A DNA stretch of 8,848 bases from an uncultured Gemella sp. (GTDB lineage Bacteria; Bacillota; Bacilli; Staphylococcales; Gemellaceae), in contig CAMYEU010000058.1 in assembly GCA_947254465.1 (NCBI GenBank), positions 1-8,848 of the forward strand, written 5' to 3'. Positions within the stretch are counted from its first letter, which is position 1, and each line of letters starts with the position of its first letter. Under the pieces are notes generated by a model, which saw only the letters and a list, made by a program, of their open reading frames with translations, was not told where the DNA came from and ran no database searches. Positions 1 through 6,230 of the stretch are shown piece after piece. Made by a program: the position numbers and the translations under genes.

Positions 1-47
1 GAGATCCTGAGATGTCTCGTGGGCTCGGAGATGTGTATAAGAGACAG
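1..47. other. Nextera P7-side sequencing adapter (artefact)
   Basis: These bases are not genomic. Positions 29-47 are the 19-base Tn5 mosaic end used in Nextera libraries, and 14-28 are the Nextera read-2 adapter arm (GTCTCGTGGGCTCGG). Bases 6-13 (CCTGAGAT) sit exactly where the i7 index belongs and match, from memory, the N715 index as written in the P7 oligo. Bases 1-5 (GAGAT) are the end of the P7 flow-cell sequence. Genomic sequence starts at 48. The mosaic end here is a library-preparation scar and not a natural Tn5 or IS50 end. Confidence 0.98.
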
Positions 48-151
48 GTATGGTATTGGTATATATCGGTGCTGTTGTCGGCGGGATACTCGGCGCATAT
101 ATCGGTAAAGTCTTTTTGAAAAAGCATTTCGAAAAAGCGGGTATTGTATAA
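48..151 (+). CDS. ECF transporter S component, C-terminal fragment (probable MptD/Trep_Strep family)
   Basis: Only the last 33 codons remain, because the adapter cuts off the 5' end. The reading frame starts inside the gene at 50 and ends at TAA 149-151. The peptide has a Gly/Ala-rich hydrophobic stretch (VYIGAVVGGILGAYIG) followed by a basic tail (KVFLKKHFEKAGIV). This is like the last membrane helix and cytoplasmic tail of Trep_Strep-type S components, which are the substrate-binding membrane subunits of ECF importers. The assignment rests mainly on context: the stop overlaps the start of an EcfT-like gene (TAATG), and a double ABC ATPase follows. The fragment is visibly richer in GC than the genes after it. 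The substrate cannot be read from this fragment. Another small membrane protein of the same operon is possible. Confidence 0.6.
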
Positions 152-837
152 TGCCCGTTTCTTTAGACAATCCATATAATCCCAATCCAATTAGTAAAAT
201 TTTAGTAAGTTTTTCACTTGGATTTGCTGTATTTTATAAAGTAAATACCTATTTTGAATGGGGAATTGTGCTTCTTATTTCATTTCTTTTTTTAGTGAAT
301 GGATTTAAGAAAGAAGCCTTAAAAAACATATCATTTTTTGGGGTTCTTTCTTTGATACCTAATCTTGATGTAATTAGAAATATGAATGCGATTTTAATGA
401 TGTTTTTTATGCTATTTGCTGTATGTAAGATGTTTTATCTTCCATTTAGTGCGGGAAGTTTTTTTTTAAAAACATCGGATGTAGGAAGTGTAATATCCTC
501 AATGGATAAAATGAATTTGCCTCGTACTGTTTCTATACCAATTGCTGTAATGTTTAGGTTTTTTCCTTCATTTAGGGAAGAAAGTCACAATATAAAACTT
601 GCTATGAAAATAAGAGGTATTACATTTAAAAATCCAATTTTATACATCGAGTATGTAATTGTGCCTTTACTTGTTATATCTTCTAATATTTCTGATGATA
701 TTGCAAAGGCAGCAGAAACAAAATGTATTGAAAATCCTGTTAAAAAGACAAGGTACATATCCGTCAAAACGAAAATAGTTGATTTTGTTTATGTGCTTTC
801 AATATTGATTATGGTTATAGGAGGAGCTTTATGGTAG
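151..837 (+). CDS. ECF transporter transmembrane component T (EcfT-like)
   Basis: This 228-residue integral membrane protein would couple ATP hydrolysis by the ABC subunits to movement of the S component. Hydrophobic segments are visible near residues 15-30, 36-50, 60-75, 78-100, 165-180 and 208-227. The cytoplasmic coupling region carries the family's AxxxRG motif at residues 151-156 (AMKIRG). The second coupling motif is degenerate: residues 187-192 read AAETKC where many EcfT proteins have A-x-x-R-G. The start overlaps the upstream stop by one base (TAATG) and lacks a good Shine-Dalgarno site of its own, so translation probably depends on reinitiation after the upstream gene. Its 3' end overlaps the ATPase gene by 7 bases. 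The length is somewhat short for EcfT but usual for the dedicated, S-component-linked type. The substrate is unknown. Confidence 0.85.
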   Translation: MPVSLDNPYNPNPISKILVSFSLGFAVFYKVNTYFEWGIVLLISFLFLVNGFKKEALKNISFFGVLSLIPNLDVIRNMNAILMMFFMLFAVCKMFYLPFSAGSFFLKTSDVGSVISSMDKMNLPRTVSIPIAVMFRFFPSFREESHNIKLAMKIRGITFKNPILYIEYVIVPLLVISSNISDDIAKAAETKCIENPVKKTRYISVKTKIVDFVYVLSILIMVIGGALW

Positions 838-2201
838 AAATTGAAAATTTATCTCTATCTTATGGAAATTCTCCTAAAGTGTTAAAAAACATTTCTTTAG
901 ATGTAAAAAAAGGTGAATGTGTATTATTTACTGGGAAAAGTGGTAGCGGAAAATCTTCAATTATAAATTCTATCAATGGGTTAGCTGTACGATATGATGG
1001 AGCTTCTATGGGTGGAACCATCAGGATTGATAATAAAGATATTAAAAACCTCGAATTATACGAAATATCGCTCTTAGTATCAAATGTATTTCAAAATCCA
1101 AAGACACACTTTTTCAATATAAATACTACTCTTGAATTACTTTTCTATTTGGAGAATATAGGGCTTTCAAAAAAACAAATGGATGAAAGACTAAATGATA
1201 TGTTGGATTTGTTTCCGATAGAACATCTTTTAAATAGAGATATTTTTAAGCTTTCGGGTGGAGAAAAGCAGATTTTATGTATTGCTGCAAGTTATATATC
1301 TGGAACGGAAATCATTGTTTTAGATGAGCCTTCATCAAATCTTGATGAAGAAAACATTCTAATCATAAAAGAAATGCTTATAAAACTTAAAGATAAGGGG
1401 AAAACTCTTATAATCTCAGAACATAGAATATTTTATCTAATGGATATTGTAGATAGAGTTTTTTTGATTAAAGATGGGGAAATACAAAAGGAATATACTC
1501 AAATAGATTTTATGAAAATACCGTCTGAAAAGCTAAAGAAGTTAGGTTTAAGAAATAAGAATAGAGTAAAACTTACAGTACCCGAAAATCAAAATAAGGG
1601 AAATTTAGAAGTAAAAAACATTGAATTTAAGTTTAATGGCATAGATAAAAAATTGCATTTAAAAGACCTCTCTTTTGAAATGGGAAAAATTTACGGCATA
1701 GTAGGAACAAACGGACTTGGTAAATCCACTTTGCTCAGATGCCTTATAGGCTTAGAAAGAAAATCGAAGGATGAAATCTATTTGGACGGCAAAAGACTTT
1801 CAAAATCAGATAGGCTAAAAATATCATCCCTTGTAATGCAGGATGTTAATTATCAGCTTTTTACCGATTCTATTGCAAGTGAAGTAAGTCTTGGAATAAA
1901 AAATATTGAAAGTAGTTATGTTGAAAATATTCTGAAAAAACTTGATTTATATGAATCAAAAGATCGTCATCCAATGAGCTTGTCAGGTGGACAAAAGCAA
2001 AGGGTAGCAATTGCATCTGTACTATGTAAAAAATCTAAACTTATGTTTTTTGATGAACCTACCAGTGGAATGGATTATTGCAATATGATGAACATATCCC
2101 ATCTAATCAACGAATGTAAAAGTGATAAGAAAATAATATTTATTGTTTCACATGACCAAGAATTTTTAAATTCGATAGCTGACAATGTTATATATTTGTA
2201 A
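831..2201 (+). CDS. ECF transporter ATPase, two ABC domains in one chain
   Basis: This 456-residue cytoplasmic protein carries two complete ABC nucleotide-binding domains, so it combines the roles of EcfA and EcfA'. Domain 1 has Walker A at residues 35-43 (GKSGSGKSS), signature LSGGEKQ at 141-147, Walker B with catalytic Glu at 164-167 (LDEP) and switch His198. Domain 2 has Walker A around 292-300 (GTNGLGKST), signature LSGGQKQR at 384-391, Walker B with Glu409 (DEP 408-410) and switch His441. Q-loops are visible as VFQNP in domain 1 and VMQD in domain 2. All catalytic residues are intact in both halves. The start is supported by AGGAGG at 819-824, six bases upstream. The gene overlaps the EcfT-like gene by 7 bases, which suggests coupled translation. 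It would power the importer formed with the two upstream membrane proteins. Confidence 0.93.
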   Translation: MVEIENLSLSYGNSPKVLKNISLDVKKGECVLFTGKSGSGKSSIINSINGLAVRYDGASMGGTIRIDNKDIKNLELYEISLLVSNVFQNPKTHFFNINTTLELLFYLENIGLSKKQMDERLNDMLDLFPIEHLLNRDIFKLSGGEKQILCIAASYISGTEIIVLDEPSSNLDEENILIIKEMLIKLKDKGKTLIISEHRIFYLMDIVDRVFLIKDGEIQKEYTQIDFMKIPSEKLKKLGLRNKNRVKLTVPENQNKGNLEVKNIEFKFNGIDKKLHLKDLSFEMGKIYGIVGTNGLGKSTLLRCLIGLERKSKDEIYLDGKRLSKSDRLKISSLVMQDVNYQLFTDSIASEVSLGIKNIESSYVENILKKLDLYESKDRHPMSLSGGQKQRVAIASVLCKKSKLMFFDEPTSGMDYCNMMNISHLINECKSDKKIIFIVSHDQEFLNSIADNVIYL

Positions 2202-2239
2202 ATATCCATAGAGATACTCATATTTGAAAAATCAAAATA

Positions 2240-2259
2240 AAGGAGATTTAAAGATGTAA
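2240..2259 (+). promoter_or_regulatory. AUG-stop mini-ORF with its own Shine-Dalgarno
   Basis: AAGGAG at 2240-2245 lies 8 bases before an ATG (2254-2256) that is followed at once by TAA (2257-2259). The A of that stop begins a second Shine-Dalgarno site (AAGGAG, 2258-2263) for the ATG at 2272. A ribosome could therefore start and stop on one codon next to the next start. Start-stop elements can hold or pause ribosomes and affect downstream genes. Here it may equally be the residue of gene decay. The sequence facts are certain; the role is inference. Confidence 0.35.
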
Positions 2260-2271
2260 GGAGATAAAAAT

Positions 2272-2379
2272 ATGAAATATCATGATATGATAATAGAAAA
2301 TATAAGTGTATGTGAATTTCTTTTATCGTGTGAAAGTAAGATATTTTGTTTAGGAAAATTTTTATGCGTTATTAAATAA
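2272..2379 (+). CDS. Small ORF of 35 codons, possible frameshifted gene remnant
   Basis: I do not recognise this product. The ATG at 2272 has a good Shine-Dalgarno site (AAGGAG, 2258-2263) 8 bases upstream and follows the ABC ATPase gene on the same strand, so it could be the last gene of the operon. The peptide begins MKYHDMIIENISVCEFLL and has four Cys residues, with no signal peptide or clear membrane segment. Near 2354-2362, in an A/T run, a different frame opens and reads GENFYALLNNIIEKEYISKR before reaching the terminator. That stretch looks more protein-like than the last residues of the first frame, so this may be a longer protein broken by a one-base frameshift. It could also be a short non-functional ORF. 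Confidence 0.3.
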   Translation: MKYHDMIIENISVCEFLLSCESKIFCLGKFLCVIK

Positions 2380-2408
2380 TATAATAGAAAAAGAATACAT
2401 TTCTAAAA

Positions 2409-2448
2409 GAGGACTTTTTACGCCAAAGTGTAGAAGTCCTCCTTTTTT
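2409..2448 (+). terminator. Rho-independent terminator after the ECF operon
   Basis: GAGGACTT (2409-2416) pairs perfectly with AAGTCCTC (2434-2441). The stem can extend inward through 2417-2423 with 2428-2433, with one bulge and wobble pairs, leaving a CAAA loop. Six T follow at 2443-2448. The ISL3 end begins only five bases after the T-tract, so the element landed just behind, or in, this terminator. Confidence 0.85.
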
Positions 2449-2453
2449 ATTCT

Positions 2454-2467
2454 GGCTCTTTGTCAAG
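2454..2467 (+). repeat. ISL3-type terminal inverted repeat, single copy
   Basis: GGCTCTTTGTCAAG starts the element abruptly after the T-tract of the upstream terminator. It resembles ISL3-family termini, which commonly begin GGCTCTTT or GGTTCTTT. The partner repeat is absent, so the exact inner end of the repeat cannot be set by comparison. Confidence 0.7.
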
Positions 2468-2493
2468 TTCGGGGCATGGGAAAAATTCACTCT

Positions 2494-2529
2494 AGAAATC
2501 TAGGCAGCATTTTGCTACTTAGATTTTTT
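2494..2529 (+). terminator. Terminator-like hairpin at the 3' end of the IS
   Basis: Arm 2496-2508 pairs with 2514-2526 around an ATTTT loop: 13 positions with one G-T wobble (2503/2519) and one C-A mismatch (2505/2517). It can extend outward to 2494-2528. The 3' arm runs into six T (2524-2529), so in the plus direction it has the form of a rho-independent terminator. It overlaps the transposase stop codon (2515-2517, minus strand). Many IS carry such structures to block transcription entering from the host. On the minus strand the U-tract is poorer. The structure is seen; the function is inferred. Confidence 0.55.
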
Positions 2530-3498
2530 CTTATTTTCTTTAAGTTTGATATTATTTTTATACTCAGAAACAAATAATCTAGACATAATTAAAATACGTA
2601 ATCTGAAATTACTAAAGCTAGAATATCCATAAGATACTCTCTTTAGTAGTTTTATTTTATTATTAAATCCTTCTAATGGGCCATTAGAATACTCATATTT
2701 AACAGCGTTAAGCATATACTCTTTGTGCTTTTTCATAGTATTTATAGCTTTAGATACACCTTTAGATAATCCTTTAGTATCCATATCTATATATTTCTCT
2801 AATTCTACAGAATCTTTAGCCTTAATAGCTTCTCGTATCTCATGAACTCTCTCATAACTAGCTGTAAATTCAGTATCTATAGCTAATATGTAATCTAATA
2901 CCTCTTTTCTAGTTACATAGCGTTTAAAGCTTCTAGAATAGAATGTTTTTGTTGAATTTACTTTATCTCTATCTTCTAATATTACTTTCCAGAAGTTCTT
3001 TAGAATAGTGTAAGTAGAGCCTTTTTTATTCTTATATTGATTCATTAGTTTTACTCTAGCTTTGTTTAATTCTCTATTAATATTTTGAACCATATGGAAT
3101 CTGTCTATTATTATTTCAGCGTTAGGAAACATCTCTCTAATCATATTCATATAAGGAGGGTAAATATCTATACAAATCGTTTTAACTTTCTTTCTTACAT
3201 TTCTTGGATATCTCATAAAGTATTGTTTTAATATATGTTGTGTTCTTCCATCTACTATATCTATAAAATCATGTATTTTAGCACCTAAGAATACGAGGCT
3301 TATTCCATTTTTACTATTTTTAGTAGATTTTATTTCATCGAAACATAGGTGCTTTGGTAAGTTTGAATGAGTCTTAATTCCTAATACTTCTCTTCATGAT
3401 ACTACTGTAGATACTGATACATTACTTAATTCAGATATATCTTTAAAAGATAATGTTTTAGCTAGATTCTTCATAATATAAAATATAAGATTTTTAGA
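2515..3498 (-). pseudogene. ISL3-family transposase, N-terminally truncated, with in-frame TGA
   Basis: One continuous frame runs from the seam near 3498 to the TAG at 2515-2517, interrupted only by a TGA (TCA on the plus strand, 3394-3396). About 327 codons of the usual 400-plus remain. The N-terminal zinc-binding region is missing. The reading upstream of the TGA (MKNLAKTLSFKDISELSNVS) is clearly transposase, so the ATG at 3216 is not a true start. The three DDE catalytic residues all survive: Asp in CFDEIK (3337-3339), Asp in CIDIYPPY (3166-3168) and Glu in NGPLEGFNNKIK (2671-2673). The family-typical block RVSYGYSSFSNFRLRI follows. A CGA-to-TGA change would explain the stop. With the head missing and the stop present, this is a dead gene, unless the seam is an assembly error. 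Confidence 0.88.
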
Positions 3499-3502
3499 TA
3501 TA
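3490..3502. other. Seam between transposase and hsdR (breakpoint or chimeric join)
   Basis: On the minus strand, transposase-like reading (SKNLIFYIMK) persists up to about 3498. On the plus strand, HsdR-like reading begins at Tyr-Thr-Met-Asp (3499-3510), in the middle of that protein. Two opposite-strand genes therefore both break within a few bases. There is no IS terminus here. This marks an illegitimate recombination, a deletion after transposition, or an artificial join made during amplification or assembly. Confidence 0.75.
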
Positions 3503-5256
3503 CGATGGATCAGGCGGTAACTGATGGTTTAACAGTGCCAATTAAATATCACCCTAGAATAGCAAAAGTATTGTTAGATGAAAATAAAGTAAAACAAATA
3601 GAATCTTATTATGAAAAATGTGCTGAAGAGGGTGCTACAAAAGAAGATATTGAAGCTAGTAAACGAGCTATGAGTTCAATGGAAATCATTTTAGGAGAAG
3701 ATTCTCGTTTAGAAAGATTAGCCAAAGATATTTATGAGCATTATACTTCTTCTTGTGAAAATAATCCAGACAGAATTCAAAAAGCAATGGTAGTTTGTTC
3801 TAATAGAGAAATTGCATTTAACTTACTGAAGAAATTTGAACAATTGTATCCTACATGGTTTGAAAAGAAAAAAGTTCCAGAGGGGATAGAAGTAACATCT
3901 GAGGAATTGAAAAAAATAAAACCAATGCCGACTATTGCTATTGTGGCAAGTGTAGGGAAAATCGACCGTGAAGAAATGTATAATTATCTGGGGGGAGGAA
4001 AAAATGATAGTCTAGATATTATATTTAAGCATGATAAGTCAAATTTCAGAGTAGTTATCGTTGTAAATATGTGGATAACTGGATTTGATGTTCCTACACT
4101 AACATACCTATATAATGACAAACCTTTAAAGAAACATCTTTTAATCCAAACTATAAGTAGAGTTAATAGAAAATATCCAGATAAAGAATATGGATTAATT
4201 ATAGATTATATAGGAATACGAAAAAATATGAGAGAAGCCCTAAAAACTTATGGTGGAGACACATCTATTGCACCTACAAAGGACGATGTTTATCAGGCTA
4301 AGGGTGCATTTATAGAAGAACTAGAAATTTTGAAGAGATTGTTTTCTAATTATGATTTGTCACCGTTCATAAGTGCTGAGTATAATCCGATAGAAAGGTA
4401 TACATTATTAGCTTCAGCAGCTGAATATGTATTCTCATCTCTAGAAAAATTAAATATTGAATCTAGTGGAAAGATAAGGGGGGTATTGTTTAAAACATAT
4501 TTTTTGAAGACAGTAAAAAGAATGAAAGCAGCTTATGATATTTGTCAACCATCTGGAGAATTAAATGAAAAAGATATGGCTTTAGTTCGGTGTTTTATGG
4601 CTATAGCAGGATTTGTTCGTAAGATGAGTGGTACAAGTGATATAGATGCAGATTCTATGAATAGAGATGTGTCAAAAATGATCGAGGAAGTTTTAAAATA
4701 TAATGAAGTAGAAAGTATATTAGAAAATGTAGAAGAAGAGGTAGGAGAGATTCAGGAATTGACGTCTCAAGATATTATAACAATGCCTACAAAACAGGCT
4801 TTAGAAATATTAGAGAAAATGAAGAAGAGTCGAGAAAGTTTCAGAAAATTAGGATTAACTTTTGAGGAAAAAGCATTTTACGATATTTTAATAGCCATGC
4901 GAGATAAATATAATTTCGATTATGGAAAGGACGTTGTTATAGAGGGTGTAGTAATTAATGAGAAATGTAAAGAGTTATCTAAGAAAATTAAAGAGGAAAT
5001 AGATACAAAATCTTCTTTTGCTGATTGGTTAAATAATCAGAATGTTAGAAATGAATTGCAACTATCTATAAAAATCTGTTTAGCTAAAAATGGATATCCA
5101 CCAAAATATGATAATGAAGTTTTCAATAAAGTAATGGAACAAGTTGAGAATTTTTCGGAGCATTCATTAAGAAATAATAAAATTCTAAAAGAGAAAAAAG
5201 AAGTAAGAGAAGTAGCGGAAGATAAACTAAAATATAGTGAAGATATTGTAGATTAA
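3499..5256 (+). pseudogene. Type I restriction enzyme R subunit, C-terminal part only
   Basis: HsdR is the ATP-driven DNA-translocating and cleaving subunit of type I restriction systems and works in a complex with HsdM and HsdS. About 585 codons are present, against roughly 1000 or more in the family. The remaining part covers the second helicase domain and the C-terminal helical region that docks on the methyltransferase. Visible landmarks are MDQAVTDGLTVPI at the break, motif V TGFDVP (from 4078) and motif VI QTISRVNR (4147-4170). The usual Asp before MW in motif V is Asn here (4066-4068). The N-terminal nuclease and helicase motifs I-III (Walker A, DEAH) are missing. The ATG at 3505 is an internal Met and has no Shine-Dalgarno site. 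No hsdM or hsdS lies in the window. As assembled it cannot restrict DNA; the intact frame suggests recent breakage or a false join. Confidence 0.9.
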
Positions 5257-5300
5257 TTAGGTTTATATTTACAATACTTCAGTTCTTTATTACTAATTAT

Positions 5301-5340
5301 AAAAGCTCATCGAATTGGCGATGGGCTTTTATCTTTTTTT
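5301..5340 (+). terminator. Rho-independent terminator after hsdR
   Basis: AAAAGCTCATCG (5301-5312) pairs with CGATGGGCTTTT (5319-5330), giving 12 base pairs with one G-T wobble and an AATTGG loop. Seven T follow at 5334-5340. It lies 44 bases after the hsdR stop and separates it from the folP unit. Confidence 0.92.
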
Positions 5341-5361
5341 ACTGCAAACCCCATACTCACA

Positions 5362-5370
5362 TGATATAAT
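5362..5370 (+). promoter_or_regulatory. Probable extended -10 promoter for folP
   Basis: TGATATAAT contains a perfect TATAAT (5365-5370) with a TG one base upstream, the extended -10 form. A -35 box at 16-18 bases is weak (around 5341-5348, ACTGCAAA), which fits an extended -10 promoter. It sits between the hsdR terminator and the folP start, 36 bases before the ATG, and could drive both folP and the helicase gene. Confidence 0.7.
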
Positions 5371-5406
5371 AGTAAGGTATGTAAAATAAAACAATAAGGT
5401 GACAAA

Positions 5407-6210
5407 ATGAATAAATTAAAACAATTATTAAATGAAAAAAAATATTTAATTATGGGGATATTGAACTTTACTCCTGATTCTTTTTCAGATGGAGGAGATT
5501 TTTATGATGTGGAAGCTGCGATAGAAGGTGTTCGTAAGATGATAGCTGAAGGTGCGGATATTATTGATATCGGTGCTGAATCGACTCGTCCAGGTTCTAC
5601 TGTAGTTAGTGAGGAGGACGAACTTGCTAGATTACAAAGCGTATTTCCAACTTTAAGAAAAACATTCCCTGATGTGTGCTTTAGCGTTGATACGTATAAG
5701 CCTAATGTAGCTGAATACATGATTGAAGCAGGAGTAGATGTACTAAATGATGTGAATGGTGCTAAAGGAAGTACTATGGCTGATGTCGCTGCGAAATATG
5801 ATATTCCTATCTTTATTATGCACAATGGTGGTGTAGAAGAAGGGCAAGAGATTGAACAAGTTGTGCGTGAATTAGGTGAGAGTGTTGATATTTGTCTAAA
5901 TGCAGGTGTGAAGAAAGAACATATTATCGTTGATCCTGGAATGGGGTTTGGTAAAACTGCAGAGGCTAATTTAGAAATAACACGAAAATTAGAATTACTT
6001 AATTCATTAGGGTGTGAAATCCTATATGCGGTAAGTAGAAAGAGAACTACAGATTATGTACTAGGTGGTAATAGTAATCCGAAAGATAGGGATATAGTAA
6101 GTGCGACTCTATCATTAGAAGCGGTGAAACGAGGAGCTAGAATGGTACGTGTTCATAATGTAAAAGTTATGAAAGAAGCCCTAATAACTTATGAAATAAT
6201 CAATGGATAA
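5407..6210 (+). CDS. folP: Dihydropteroate synthase
   Basis: This cytosolic TIM-barrel enzyme condenses 6-hydroxymethyl-7,8-dihydropterin pyrophosphate with p-aminobenzoate to give dihydropteroate, the step blocked by sulfonamides. At 267 residues it is full length. Family motifs appear in order: GILNFTPDSFSDGG at 17-30, IDIGAESTRPG at 53-63, SVDTYKP at 93-99, LNDVNG at 113-118, MHNGG at 138-142, VDPGMGFGKT at 175-184, SRKR at 210-213 and RVHNV at 248-252. Pterin-site residues (Asn114, Asp176, Lys212) and Arg248 and His250 are present. Phe21 replaces the more usual Val in NVTPDSF. The start has AAGGTGA (5396-5402) close upstream. No other folate genes are next to it, and the helicase gene follows after 20 bases. 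It could be the housekeeping enzyme or an extra copy; nothing in the motifs marks it as a Sul-type resistance variant. Confidence 0.95.
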   Translation: MNKLKQLLNEKKYLIMGILNFTPDSFSDGGDFYDVEAAIEGVRKMIAEGADIIDIGAESTRPGSTVVSEEDELARLQSVFPTLRKTFPDVCFSVDTYKPNVAEYMIEAGVDVLNDVNGAKGSTMADVAAKYDIPIFIMHNGGVEEGQEIEQVVRELGESVDICLNAGVKKEHIIVDPGMGFGKTAEANLEITRKLELLNSLGCEILYAVSRKRTTDYVLGGNSNPKDRDIVSATLSLEAVKRGARMVRVHNVKVMKEALITYEIING

Positions 6211-6230
6211 TCTAACAGAAGGAGGTTAAA

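Larger units (their letters stand above)
2454..3498 (-). mobile_element. ISL3-family insertion sequence, truncated remnant
   Basis: The element is identified by its transposase and by the terminal sequence GGCTCTTTGTCAAG at 2454-2467, which has the GGCTCTTT start common in ISL3-family inverted repeats. Only this one end, distal to the transposase 3' end, is present. No matching reverse complement (CTTGACAAAGAGCC) occurs near 3400-3600 or elsewhere in the window, so the other terminus and the 5' part of the transposase are missing. ISL3 elements usually make 8-base target duplications. The 8 bases before the end are TTTATTCT (2446-2453), but their partner copy is not here. The remnant cannot transpose by itself. 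The boundary near 3498 is a break and not an IS end. Confidence 0.85.

Noticed and set aside
29..47. Tn5/IS50 mosaic end suggesting a transposon at the contig edge
   Set aside because: It is followed outward by Nextera adapter arms and index sequences, so it comes from library preparation.
585..767. Minus-strand ORF of 60 codons
   Set aside because: It lies wholly inside the EcfT-like gene, has no Shine-Dalgarno site and resembles no family I know.
2380..2385. TATAAT resembling a -10 box
   Set aside because: The nearest -35-like TTGTTT (2346-2351) is 28 bases away, and the next feature downstream is a terminator. AT-rich chance is more likely.
3505..3507. ATG at 3505 as a true start of a 583-residue protein
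   Set aside because: It is an internal Met of HsdR, has no Shine-Dalgarno site, and the frame already reads HsdR residues (Tyr-Thr) before it.
3990..4015. Shine-Dalgarno-like GGGGGGAGG followed by ATG inside hsdR
   Set aside because: The ATG at 4004 is out of frame and stops after three codons; the G-run encodes a Gly stretch of HsdR.
5502..5825. Minus-strand ORF of 107 codons
   Set aside because: It is antisense to folP, whose full set of motifs is in the plus frame; the Ser/Thr/Ala-rich composition is a codon shadow.
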